This document shows, in pieces, positions 1-7,345 of a stretch of DNA of 14,608 bases. Position 1 is the first letter of the stretch, and each line of letters opens with the position of its first letter. Origin of the DNA: CAZWSX01 sp964636985. GTDB taxonomy: Bacteria > Planctomycetota > Planctomycetia > Pirellulales > Pirellulaceae. A program made the position numbers and the translations under genes. The stretch covers positions 1-14,608 of the forward strand of contig CAZWSX010000064.1 of NCBI GenBank assembly GCA_964636985.1, given 5' to 3'. The notes beneath the pieces are model-generated. The model was not told where the DNA came from, searched no databases, and was given only the letters and a program-made list of their open reading frames with translations.

Positions 1-626
1 CTCCGATGATCGGTGTCGGCGTGGCCGTGGCAGCACTGGTGGGGCAGCGATTGGGTTCAAACGAACCCAAACTGGCGGAGCGCGCCGTTTGGTCGGGGAT
101 GGCGATTGGGCTCACTTACAGTGTCGTGTGCGGAAGCTTCTATCTGCTGATGCCTGGCACGCTGTTGCAGTTCCATCGGTTCGAAGACGAACCAGCTACG
201 CATAGTATCGCGCGCCTGGAGACTGGCGATCCGGTTTCATCGGATGCGTCATCGGCCAGTTTATCCGCAGAGAGTCACGACGAGTTGCGGGCGCTTGCGA
301 CGAACCTGTTGCGTTTCATCGCTGCGTATTGCCTGTTTGATGCTGCGCAGATCATCCTCTCGAACGCATTGAAGGGAGCAGGGGACACCGCGGCCGTGTT
401 GGTTATCACCGGCGGCGTATCGCTGCTCCACATTGGTGGCGGGATGGCCCTTTCCCAAACGCCGTTGCGCGAGGCGGGTGTTTACTTTTGGTGGGTGGTA
501 ATCACCTCGTGGCTCTTTTGCCTTGCGCTGGCGTACCTGGTTCGTTTTCTCGGCGGCGCCTGGCGCTCGATGCGAGTCATCGAGCCGAAGCTGGCTGGTG
601 AAACCGCCGCAGCCGATGCCGCCTAG
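1..626 (+). CDS. MATE family efflux transporter, C-terminal part (5' end outside window)
   Basis: This is the last ~206 residues of a multidrug/toxin extrusion (MATE/NorM-like) inner-membrane exporter, which expels organic cations or drugs using an Na+ or H+ gradient. The reading frame is open to the window edge, and the first visible ATG (position 6) is internal. Family signs are an opening of the type PMIGVGVAVAALVGQ, the LAERAVWSG stretch, and the LKGAGDT motif near residue 124. Hydrophobic segments at about 28-53, 96-116, 130-147 and 160-182 fit the last helices of the 12-helix fold. A hydrophilic Ser/Glu-rich stretch at residues 57-93 is longer than I expect between these helices and may be a lineage insertion. 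The gene ends with TAG at 624-626, 7 nt from the convergent LysM gene. The transport substrate cannot be read from the sequence. Confidence 0.88.
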   Translation, partial: PMIGVGVAVAALVGQRLGSNEPKLAERAVWSGMAIGLTYSVVCGSFYLLMPGTLLQFHRFEDEPATHSIARLETGDPVSSDASSASLSAESHDELRALATNLLRFIAAYCLFDAAQIILSNALKGAGDTAAVLVITGGVSLLHIGGGMALSQTPLREAGVYFWWVVITSWLFCLALAYLVRFLGGAWRSMRVIEPKLAGETAAADAA

Positions 627-641
627 GCCGCGCCTATTTTT
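624..641 (+). terminator. Weak intrinsic terminator at the MATE stop codon
   Basis: TAGGC (624-628), loop CGC, GCCTA (632-636), then TTTTT (637-641). The left arm contains the MATE stop codon. The right arm contains the complement of the LysM stop codon, so the hairpin is built from the two convergent gene ends. Five base pairs with a 3-nt loop is short, so efficiency is doubtful. No U-run follows it on the minus strand. Confidence 0.35.
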
Positions 642-1473
642 CCCACGAGCCGTTTTCCCACAAGCCGATGGGCTCGAGTTCGTCGGCGTCGGTTTGTTGG
701 ACAGCGGCAATTTTGCGGGGCTCTTGCGGCAATCGGAGCTTCGCCCCGACCGGCAGGCTCTCGGGGTCCGAGAGAGTCGCGCGATTCAAGTCGTACAGTT
801 CGCGCCAGCGGCGGGCATTGCCCAATCGCAACTCGGCAATCGATTCGAGCGTATCGCCGTCGCGGATGGTGTGCGTCACGCGGCGCGGTTGATCCTCACG
901 CGGTGTTTCCGCGGTAGCGGGGTGGCTGGGCCGCAGGGGCGGCGAGGCGTCGGCGTCGTCGGCTCTCTTGGCATTTTCGGTTGGCGCGGCAGGTCGTACT
1001 CGAACTTTGGGCCGCGCCGGCGACGTTCCGCTGACAAGTCGCACTTCCGGGGAAGGTTCGGCGATCTGTTCGGTGCGGACCGTCGAGGCTCGTTCCACTT
1101 TGCCGGGTTGTTGGCCGCGAGGCGAGTAGGTGCTAGGGAGCGTTGGCAAGTTTGTCGACACCGTCTCGGCTAACGGATCGCCGTTGGCCGCAGTCGATTG
1201 TTCTGCCGACGTGTTTTCGCGGCGGTGGTTGGCCGCGGGCGAGCGGGGACGTTCTGGCCGGCGAAAATAGTCTGAATGTTCCGGAAGTTCGATGGGAGCG
1301 TCGAGCGCTTCCACCGCCAAGGCTTCCTCGTCGGTGTGGGCGTTAGGACGGTGTCGCCCCGAGATGGCGATTCCGGCGACCAGGCAGCCGATGACCAAGA
1401 CGCCCGCCAGCTTGGAGGACATCGACGACGAAACAGGGGAGCTATCCAACTCGCGTTCAGCGTTCACGTGCAC
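634..1473 (-). CDS. Membrane-anchored LysM-domain protein
   Basis: Probable cell-envelope protein that binds glycan chains such as peptidoglycan. The 279-residue frame has a short N-terminal tail, one hydrophobic segment at about 21-38 (KLAGVLVIGCLVAGIAI), a long Pro/Arg/Glu-rich low-complexity linker (about 40-195), and a LysM domain at about 199-249. That domain opens THTIRDGDTLESIAEL, contains WRELYDLNR, and closes with a PVGAKLRLP-type end. A single N-terminal helix with no cleavage site suggests the LysM domain faces the periplasm on a flexible stalk. The start is uncertain. GTG at 1473 is the first codon, but AGGTG lies only about 4 nt before it and about 8 nt before the GTG at 1467, which is therefore a good alternative. 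An ATG at 1422 would remove only the cytoplasmic tail. No catalytic domain is present. It is separated from rnhA upstream by a 223-bp gap with its own promoter. Confidence 0.85.
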   Translation of the reverse strand: MHVNAERELDSSPVSSSMSSKLAGVLVIGCLVAGIAISGRHRPNAHTDEEALAVEALDAPIELPEHSDYFRRPERPRSPAANHRRENTSAEQSTAANGDPLAETVSTNLPTLPSTYSPRGQQPGKVERASTVRTEQIAEPSPEVRLVSGTSPARPKVRVRPAAPTENAKRADDADASPPLRPSHPATAETPREDQPRRVTHTIRDGDTLESIAELRLGNARRWRELYDLNRATLSDPESLPVGAKLRLPQEPRKIAAVQQTDADELEPIGLWENGSWEK

Positions 1474-1497
1474 GGCACCTGAAAGACTCGTTTGTAC

Positions 1498-1527
1498 TAT
1501 TTACAAAAATAGCCAACGATTTTTCAA
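1498..1527 (-). promoter_or_regulatory. Candidate sigma70-type promoter for the LysM gene
   Basis: On the minus strand TTGAAA (1527-1522) is followed after 18 nt by TAAATA (1503-1498), predicting a start near 1491, about 20 nt before the translation start. The -10 lies inside a 6-bp inverted repeat, CTATTT-ACAA-AAATAG (1497-1512), which could be a regulator site or chance. This is a consensus match by eye only. Confidence 0.5.
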
Positions 1528-1696
1528 AGGCAGGCGAGTTTCGCCCCGCCGAGTTCCACTTTTTGCGAGACGCCGCATCGCATCCCGAATCGATGAACGC
1601 AAATTGCCAAAAGCTTGTGCGCTGAGTAACCGGTTCAGCTTGCCGCTTAGGAACTGGCGCTTGTGACCGCGCCTATCTGGTTCCGACTTCCCGCTT

Positions 1697-2161
1697 CTAA
1701 CGGAATTTCCGGGCGGCTTCGACAGCCATCACGTCGCAGCGTTCGTTTTCTGGGTGGCCGCTGTGTCCATCAACGTGGTGGAACTTGAGTTTGTGCTGCT
1801 GGATCAGCTCGTCCAGCTGCTTCCACAGATCGGCGTTCTTGACGGGCTTTTTGTCGGAACTCTTGACCCAGCCGTTACGCTTCCATCCAGCCATCCACTC
1901 TTTCAAACCCTTGCGGACGTACTCGCTGTCGGTGAACAGTTCGACGAAGCACGGGCGTTTGAGGGCCGCCAGGCCTTCGATGGTGGCTTGCAGTTCCATG
2001 CGATTGTTGGTGGTTCCTGCCTCTCCACCGGAGGCTTCCTTTTCTTTGCCCGTCGCCAGGTGCCGCAGGATATAGGCCCAACCGCCTGGCCCCGGATTTC
2101 CGCTGCACGCTCCATCCGTAAAAAGATGGATGTGGGGAAGGGCATCGCCGTCGTCGGTCAT
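1697..2161 (-). CDS. rnhA: Ribonuclease HI
   Basis: Cytoplasmic endonuclease that cuts the RNA strand of RNA-DNA hybrids, removing primers and R-loops. From the ATG at 2161 it is 154 residues, the usual bacterial RNase HI length. The DEDD metal-binding set is complete: D16 in FTDGACSGNPGPGGWAY, E56 in NNRMELQA, D78 in FTDSEYV and D143 in ENERCD, with the catalytic-loop His at H133 (DGHSGHPENERCD). The WKRNGWVKSSDKKPVKNADL stretch matches the basic handle region of the E. coli-type enzyme. The frame stays open upstream to a TTG at 2203, but those 14 residues are not family-like, and neither start has a strong Shine-Dalgarno, so I chose ATG 2161. It follows the histidine kinase gene in the same direction after 92 nt and could be co-transcribed, though the functions are unrelated. 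Confidence 0.95.
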   Translation of the reverse strand: MTDDGDALPHIHLFTDGACSGNPGPGGWAYILRHLATGKEKEASGGEAGTTNNRMELQATIEGLAALKRPCFVELFTDSEYVRKGLKEWMAGWKRNGWVKSSDKKPVKNADLWKQLDELIQQHKLKFHHVDGHSGHPENERCDVMAVEAARKFR

Positions 2162-2253
2162 GGGCGTCTCAAGAAGGGGAGGGCAGCAATCGACTGGCCT
2201 CAAACTAGCATGAAATCCCCGCCGGACGATAGGGGATTTTCTGGTCGGGCGGG

Positions 2254-3723
2254 CTAGGTGCGAAGCGCGCCTGTCGTCGAGCGCGGCAGAGAAGTTGCGA
2301 GGTCTATTCGGAGTGGTAGCTCAACCCGCATGGTCGTTCCGACGTGCTGCCTGCTGGTGGCCTTAATGGTGCCGCCGTGGGCTTCTACGATCGACTGGCA
2401 GATACTCAAGCCTAGGCCGGTCCCTTGCGTCTCGGTATGACGCGTCCGCGCGGAATCAGCCCGGTAAAACCGATCGAAGATGCTGGGCAAATGTTCGGGG
2501 CTGATCCCGATGCCCGTATCGGTGACCTCGACAATGGCGGAATTCTTTTCTCGCCACAGCGCGACCGAGACCTCGTGTTTGGCATCCTGGCGGAATTCGT
2601 CGGGCACCGCCGTGTATTTGATGGCGTTGTCGATCAGATTGTTCAAGACCTGCCGCAAATGCGAAGTGCTGCCGCACATGATAACCGGTTCGGTATGCGT
2701 GATTGTCAGTTTCACGCCCAGGCTGTCCGCAACCGCCTCGAACATGTCGACGGCTTTGCCGACTAATTCGTCGAGTCGTAGTTGGGCTTCGATGCGTCCG
2801 ATGTGCCCCGCGTCCACTTCGGCTAACAGCAGCAATTGATTGACGAGCACTTGCAGGTTGCTGCACTCGTCGGTGACGCGCGAGAGCAGTTCCTCTTGTT
2901 CGTCGAGGCTCGACCGGCTTGCGGCGGCGACCTCGATGCTGGTCCGGATCGCCGCCAGGGGACTGCGCAACTCGTGTGCGGCATACGCTACCATGTCGCG
3001 GTTTTTTTTAAGGTATTCCGCGATCCGATCCAGAAGTCCGTTGATGACGCTTGCCAGGCGGTCGAGTTCGTCGTCCGCTCCCCGCAGAGGGAGCCTCGCC
3101 GAGATATCGACCGGGTGAAGGCGGTCCGTCTGCTGAATCATCGAGCGCAGCGGACCTGTCGCCTGCGTGGCGACAAAATAGGCGCACAGCGGCGACAGAA
3201 TGAGGATGATCGCCACGGCAACAATGACGTACCGATCGATCATGCTGAGTTGCCGGTTGACCAGCAAATCCACCGAGACGCCGGCTAACACCAAAACGTT
3301 CTGGTCGTGAACTGTAGGGAGTTCGACAACTCGATTGGTGCCGACCGTGTGGGGACTTTTCGTAAAGTCCCTGATCTTGAAGGTCCCCTTTACAGGCGTG
3401 AGCTTTGTTGCCCAGAGTCGTTCGCCCGTGTTGTCGAGCAGGCATACAAAGAATCCCAAATCCTTGCGCGTATCGGCGGCATCCTCGAGCGCGTCCTGCC
3501 AATTTGTGGAGGAAATCGAGTCCTCGTTGGGCCATCGCTTGGCGATCTCCTCGGCTTCCGCGAGGAGAATCGAATCCATTTCGGCGACCAGTGCGCGGTG
3601 AACGGTCCAACGCATCAGACCGACAGCCAGCAGGCCCGTCGCAAGGACGGCCGCGCCGTTCCAGAGAACCAAAATAAGGAAGAGACTTGGTTTCCATTGA
3701 GGCTTAGTTGGCTTGGATGACAT
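2254..3723 (-). CDS. Two-component sensor histidine kinase (HAMP-HisKA-HATPase)
   Basis: Inner-membrane sensor that autophosphorylates and passes phosphate to the response regulator encoded just before it. Numbered from ATG 3723 (489 residues): TM1 about 14-36; a ~125-residue extracytoplasmic sensor region; TM2 about 165-186; HAMP linker about 183-238; HisKA with phospho-acceptor H250 in AYAAHELRSPL; then the ATPase domain with N box (N362, NNLIDNAIKY), G1 box (DTGIGIS from D402), F box (FDRFYR from F416) and G2 box (GTGLGLSI from G434). All boxes are intact. The sensor region has no motif I recognise, so the signal is unknown. A GTG six bases earlier (3729) is possible, but ATG is preferred. 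The start lies inside the end of the regulator gene (20-nt overlap), indicating translational coupling. Architecture resembles the PmrB/QseC class of kinases paired with OmpR-type regulators. Confidence 0.95.
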   Translation of the reverse strand: MSSKPTKPQWKPSLFLILVLWNGAAVLATGLLAVGLMRWTVHRALVAEMDSILLAEAEEIAKRWPNEDSISSTNWQDALEDAADTRKDLGFFVCLLDNTGERLWATKLTPVKGTFKIRDFTKSPHTVGTNRVVELPTVHDQNVLVLAGVSVDLLVNRQLSMIDRYVIVAVAIILILSPLCAYFVATQATGPLRSMIQQTDRLHPVDISARLPLRGADDELDRLASVINGLLDRIAEYLKKNRDMVAYAAHELRSPLAAIRTSIEVAAASRSSLDEQEELLSRVTDECSNLQVLVNQLLLLAEVDAGHIGRIEAQLRLDELVGKAVDMFEAVADSLGVKLTITHTEPVIMCGSTSHLRQVLNNLIDNAIKYTAVPDEFRQDAKHEVSVALWREKNSAIVEVTDTGIGISPEHLPSIFDRFYRADSARTRHTETQGTGLGLSICQSIVEAHGGTIKATSRQHVGTTMRVELPLRIDLATSLPRSTTGALRT

Positions 3724-4375
3724 AGCCACGTCCGCGAACGGTATGGATCAACGGCGTTTCGAAACCCTTGTCGATCTTACCGCGCAGCCGGTTGATGTGA
3801 ACTTCGATCACGTTGGTCACGCCTTCCCAGTCGGCGTCCCACAAGTGCTCGCAAAGCATCTTGCGCGTAACCACCTGGCCGGCGTAACGCATCAGGAATT
3901 CGAGCAGGCTGAACTCGGTAGGCGTGAGTGCGATTTCCTTCCCCTCGCGAGTCACGCGGCGAAGCGTCAAATCGAGCGAGAGCGGGCCTACTTGCATTTG
4001 CGAAGAAGGGCGAGCGACAGCGCGTCGGCCGATCGCATCGATTCGCGCTAACAATTCCGTGAATGCAAACGGTTTAACCAAATAGTCGTCGGCACCCTTG
4101 TTCAGGCCTTCGACGCGGTCTTCCACGGCGCCGAGTGCGGTGAGAACGATAATCGGCGTTGAGTTGCCTTCGTTGCGAAGCTTGCGAATGACGTCGATTC
4201 CCGGAAAATCGGGCAACATCAGGTCGAGCAGCAAAACGTCAAATTTTTGCGACCGTGCGTTGACAACGCCCTGAATGCCGTCGTGAGCCCACTCGCACTG
4301 ATGGCCGACGTCCTGAAGTCCCTTTTGAATTGCTTTGCCCAGAACCGCATCATCTTCGACCAACAAGAGATTCAT
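3704..4375 (-). CDS. OmpR/PhoB-type two-component response regulator
   Basis: Cytoplasmic DNA-binding transcription factor activated by phosphorylation from the adjacent kinase. From ATG 4375 it has 223 residues, typical of the family. Receiver domain about 1-115: acidic pocket E7-D8-D9 (LLVEDDA), phospho-acceptor D51 (LLLDLMLPD), T79 (IVLTALG) and K101 (VKPF). Winged-helix trans_reg_C domain about 127-221, with LTPTEFSLLEFL, the recognition-helix region VTNVIEVHINRLRGKID, and the C-terminal wing hairpin IHTVRGRGYVI. A GTG at 4414 would add 13 residues ahead of the receiver core and was rejected. Neither start has a clear Shine-Dalgarno. The end overlaps the kinase start by 20 nt, the normal order for such pairs. 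The target genes are not evident here; autoregulation is possible because a gene-free region lies upstream. Confidence 0.95.
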   Translation of the reverse strand: MNLLLVEDDAVLGKAIQKGLQDVGHQCEWAHDGIQGVVNARSQKFDVLLLDLMLPDFPGIDVIRKLRNEGNSTPIIVLTALGAVEDRVEGLNKGADDYLVKPFAFTELLARIDAIGRRAVARPSSQMQVGPLSLDLTLRRVTREGKEIALTPTEFSLLEFLMRYAGQVVTRKMLCEHLWDADWEGVTNVIEVHINRLRGKIDKGFETPLIHTVRGRGYVIQAN

Positions 4376-5101
4376 AAGTCGATACCAATCAGCAAAACGA
4401 CCAGAAGACCGCACCTGCCGAGGCGACGTTGTTCGCTTTAGCGCCGAGTTTTCGAGAAAAAGTTAAGAAAAAACTACTGAGAGAAGCATATCCGTTAGCT
4501 TCGTCGCGGTGTAGATAATTAGATAACGGCTTACCAAGTCGTAATCAATGCCGTTAGGAAGGAGTGTTCGCTGTGGCTGTTCTTTTTTTGATCTGTTAGT
4601 TCGCTTCTGGCTGACCAGAGCCCGGCATAAACTGCGAGGTGTATCTTTGTGATTCGCTTGGTGCGGAGAACGCGGGTTGTATCGCCGAGGCCAGGGGCGT
4701 GTCTTGGCGATTCCTTCCACGGAGGATTCAGATTGCCCGCACGGTGTGGGCTGCGGTATTCAACGGAATGAATCAGGCTGCGGGTTGAGGGGTTCGCGAG
4801 GAGAGGAAAACCTCTCGAGCCATTGGGTGCGGTGTTCGGGGACGCGCGAATCGGGTGTGGCGGTTTTAAGGCAAGGCCTGAGACCCGACAGTTGGACGAC
4901 GCAGCTTCGACAAGAGCTCGACATGGGATCAACAGGTTGCCCACAAATGCGGAATTGCGATGATTTTGTCTTTCTCTTGCCGCACGCGCGATTCGCGTTT
5001 GAATCGTTGAATCCTGAGGCGAGACGAATCGATTTTTCTGTACGGCGGAGGGATGATTGGCCGATAAACTCGGCTGTCGGACTTTCTTCGACCGCTTTCC
5101 G
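4376..5101. other. Long intergenic region without a convincing gene
   Basis: About 725 nt upstream of the response regulator. Open frames on both strands overlap one another and have irregular composition, no family motif and poor starts (for example 4677-5204 plus starts at TTG), so I call none. Small structures seen: TCTGG-CTGA-CCAGA (4606-4619), a T7 run at 4582-4588, and GAGAGG-AAAA-CCTCTC (4801-4816). None has the context to be named. The regulator's promoter should lie at its left edge, but I see no confident hexamer pair. The right end leads into the small-RNA locus. Degenerate gene remnants cannot be excluded. Confidence 0.5.
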
Positions 5102-5110
5102 TGGTAGAAT
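5102..5110 (+). promoter_or_regulatory. Extended -10 promoter for the candidate small RNA
   Basis: TGGTAGAAT is a TGn-extended -10 with hexamer TAGAAT at 5105-5110 (5 of 6 to TATAAT). No good -35 lies 16-18 nt upstream; the nearest candidate, TTCGAC (5087-5092), is only 12 nt away. An extended -10 can work without a -35. Predicted start about 5116-5118. No protein gene follows on this strand. Confidence 0.45.
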
Positions 5111-5116
5111 TCCAAA

Positions 5117-5270
5117 GTCCTTAAAAGACAGCCCCTGGTTTCGCATTCCGGCAGAGGGATCAACATTTATGGGACGGTCCGAGTCACCAAAAGGCACTAC
5201 TTAAGTAGGCCTGATTCGCATCGCTCTCCCAGCAGCTCCACGTTTGCTGCAATCGGCCGGGGGTTTTTTT
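5117..5270 (+). ncRNA. Candidate structured small RNA
   Basis: About 150 nt bounded by an extended -10 promoter and a poly-U end. Elements read by eye: a closing helix CCCCTGG (5132-5138) with CCGGGGG (5257-5263; six Watson-Crick pairs and one G-U), immediately followed by T7 (5264-5270), like a long-range intrinsic terminator; an inner hairpin AGGC-(A)-CTAC, loop TTAA, GTAG-GCCT (5192-5212, 8 bp with one bulged A); and a weak hairpin CAGCA (5230-5234) with TGCTG (5245-5249). No reading frame here looks coding. I looked for the SRP apical motif, tmRNA T-arm, RNase P core and a 6S-like bubbled hairpin and could not match any with confidence. It could be a lineage-specific regulatory RNA or the 3' end of a longer transcript. 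The exact 5' end is inferred. Confidence 0.45.
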
Positions 5271-5280
5271 GATTGTGATA

Positions 5281-5312
5281 CGCCACAGGAGAGTTTCTCC
5301 TGTGGCGTTTTT
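5281..5312 (+). terminator. Strong intrinsic terminator (12-bp perfect stem)
   Basis: CGCCACAGGAGA (5281-5292), loop GTT, TCTCCTGTGGCG (5296-5307), then TTTTT (5308-5312). There is no U-run on the minus side, so it acts on plus-strand transcription. The only gene upstream on that strand for several kb is the candidate small RNA, for which it would be a second, backup terminator. It also keeps plus-strand transcripts out of the convergent kinase operon, which ends at 5357. Confidence 0.85.
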
Positions 5313-5356
5313 CGTTTCTTGAGCCCCTGCATCACGCAACCAAGAGGGGTGACAGG

Positions 5357-7345
5357 CTACTTGGCAGACTTGTCTTGCTTGCCGGCGGGAGTTACCGGCG
5401 CCTCCAAATCCTGTGCCGCCAGGTCGTAGAACCTGGCTTCTCCCTCTTCCACGACCAAGCGGAATTCGGGCTTGCCAGCGGCACGTAAAGGGTCCAGATG
5501 CCCAACGAGTCGGTCGTCTAAATAGAAGAACCAGGCGCGGGAGTGCCGTTCGACGCGAAGGTCGTGACGTGCTCCAGGCTCGCCGATGGGCTGCTTAATG
5601 ACGGGGCGGTCGGTCCGCCAATCGCCGGTATCGCTTTCGCGGACCCCGATCCAGACCGCGCCATTGGCGAGTCGCATCGCCAGTCGCGGAGATTCCGGCC
5701 CTGCGAGATCGCATTGCACTTCGACCGCGGTTTCCGGCTTGGCCACGGTGGACAATCGTAAGACGTGGTAGCGGAACGGAGTGACCTTTCCATCCGCTGT
5801 ATAAACCAATCTCCGGCTGGCTGCGCCATGGGTTCCCACCAGCGCCGCCCCTTCGTCGTCGGTGTTTTCTGACCAGGTGCCCGACTCGATCCTCCAGCCG
5901 TCGAGGCTGCGGCCGTCGAAAAGAGGTTGTTCGATGGTTCCCAGCGGCAAGTCAGGCTCGATTTTTGGGCCCCAAGTTTGCGGCAGCTCGTTGTCGTTGC
6001 GTCGTTGCGTGTGGGTCATGTTCCACCACACGCCGCCGCCGATCACGGCCAGTAATCCTGCCAGCAGGAGAAGTCCCCGCAGGTACGAACCGGACTTGCG
6101 CGCCGGCGCGCCCGCGAGCAGCTGGGTGGGCGCGGTGGCGACGTTTTCCTTGGTGGTGGGCGACTTCCGCAAGACGGTTCGGCCTTTGGCATCCGGCGTA
6201 TCGCCTGGGTCGCGTTGCGTTTCGTAAGTCGCGGCCTTGCGGAGTTTGGCCACCAGGTTCGACGGCTTGTCGCTTCCTTTGGGATCCTGGGTGGCAGCCA
6301 GAACCTCGTCGATGGCCGAGAGCAACTCGGCGTAGTCGCGAGGGCGTTTTTTCAGTTCCAGCGAAGTCATCCGCACGATCAAGTCGACGCTTTTGCGATG
6401 AAGCCCGCTGCGTTCGGCCGTGATTGGAGGAAACGCCCCGGAAAGCTTTTTGGCGATCATAGCGCCCATGGCCAGATCGGCGAATGGGTTTTTCCCGGCC
6501 AACATTTCCCAAGCTGTGACACCGAGCGCGTAGATATCGGTCCGCTCGTCGAGCTCCTCGTGGTTGAATTGCTCGGGCGACATGTACTGCGGACTGCCGA
6601 TGGTATTCATCGTGGCCGTGAGCCGGCCCATGCCAGTCGCCGACGACGCGGGCAAAATTGCCAATCCAAAGTCAGCCACTTTCACCATGGGCTCGCCTGG
6701 CGGAAGAGTGAAGCCAGGCGGAGGCTCGATGAGCATCAAGTTGGCCGGCTTGATATCCCGGTGAACGACGCCGTTACTGGCGGCGTAGGCCAGGCCCGAG
6801 GCGGCCTGCCGGATGATCCCCCAAGCGACTCGCTCTGGAAGTGGTCCTTCGCTTTGCACCAGCCGTTGGGCGTCGGTGCCGGTCAACAGCTCCATCGCCA
6901 GGAATAGCCGACCTGATTGCCGGCCAAAATCGAACGCCGTCACGATGTGCGGATGGACGAGCCGCCCGATAACCTTGGCTTCTTTCTCGAACCTTGCCAG
7001 GGCCAGCGGATCGCTGACGAACGAGCCCAAGATGGTTTTGAGCGCAACATCCCGATCGAGCGCTAGTTGCCGGGCGTGGAAGACAACGCCCATCCCGCCG
7101 CGTCCTAAGACGTCGAGGATCTCGTAGCCTGGAATCGTGTCGTTAGGGCGCGAAAGGCACTCGACGATATCGACGTCGGCGGCCGTGAGCCACCCTTCCT
7201 GCATGGCAATCGAGGAAGGCGCAACACCGTTTTGCGTTGCCTGCTCGACTAACTTGCGCGAGTCGCGATCGCTCAACAGGCCGAGTCGCTTGGCCGTTTT
7301 GACGAATAACTGGACGGAGTCGTTCCCCCCGCTCCGCCTGGTCAT
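5357..7345 (-). CDS. Transmembrane Hanks-type Ser/Thr protein kinase with extracytoplasmic DUF1080-like domain
   Basis: Membrane receptor-like kinase, 662 residues. N-terminal helical region 1-70 (SVQLFVKTAKRLGLL...GWLTAADV), loosely similar to GspE-type N-terminal segments. Kinase domain about 72-350: glycine loop GRGGMG (81-86), ATP lysine K103, helix-C glutamate E122, catalytic loop HRDIKPAN (195-202; D197 base), DFG 225-227, SPE 256-258 in place of APE, and the late Arg in KKRPRDY. All key residues are present, so it should be active. After a Pro/Thr/Lys linker comes one membrane helix at about 421-441, then an outside region. Its residues 473-643, opening QPLFDGRSLDGWRIESGTW, resemble the start of PF06439 (DUF1080, 3-keto-disaccharide hydrolase, a jelly-roll fold). 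The start overlaps the redoxin stop as ATGA, with AGGGA about 11 nt upstream. Whether the outer domain binds sugar or is catalytic is unknown. Confidence 0.93.
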   Translation of the reverse strand: MTRRSGGNDSVQLFVKTAKRLGLLSDRDSRKLVEQATQNGVAPSSIAMQEGWLTAADVDIVECLSRPNDTIPGYEILDVLGRGGMGVVFHARQLALDRDVALKTILGSFVSDPLALARFEKEAKVIGRLVHPHIVTAFDFGRQSGRLFLAMELLTGTDAQRLVQSEGPLPERVAWGIIRQAASGLAYAASNGVVHRDIKPANLMLIEPPPGFTLPPGEPMVKVADFGLAILPASSATGMGRLTATMNTIGSPQYMSPEQFNHEELDERTDIYALGVTAWEMLAGKNPFADLAMGAMIAKKLSGAFPPITAERSGLHRKSVDLIVRMTSLELKKRPRDYAELLSAIDEVLAATQDPKGSDKPSNLVAKLRKAATYETQRDPGDTPDAKGRTVLRKSPTTKENVATAPTQLLAGAPARKSGSYLRGLLLLAGLLAVIGGGVWWNMTHTQRRNDNELPQTWGPKIEPDLPLGTIEQPLFDGRSLDGWRIESGTWSENTDDEGAALVGTHGAASRRLVYTADGKVTPFRYHVLRLSTVAKPETAVEVQCDLAGPESPRLAMRLANGAVWIGVRESDTGDWRTDRPVIKQPIGEPGARHDLRVERHSRAWFFYLDDRLVGHLDPLRAAGKPEFRLVVEEGEARFYDLAAQDLEAPVTPAGKQDKSAK

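Noticed and set aside
4925..5165. Repeat GGGATCAACA at 4925-4934 and 5156-5165
   Set aside because: A repeated 10-mer is expected many times by chance in a window of this size, and the flanks differ.
4531..5204. Overlapping frames in the gene-poor region (4531-5166 minus, 4760-5197 minus, 4677-5204 plus)
   Set aside because: They compete with each other, start poorly, have Ser/Arg/Pro-rich composition and no motif, and run into the structured RNA locus.
5117..5270. 6S RNA, 4.5S/SRP RNA, tmRNA or RNase P RNA
   Set aside because: No SRP GGAAGGAAGC-type loop, no tRNA-like T-arm, no RNase P GAGGAAAGTCC block, and no single long bubbled hairpin. The short CGGTCCGAG match to 6S is too little.
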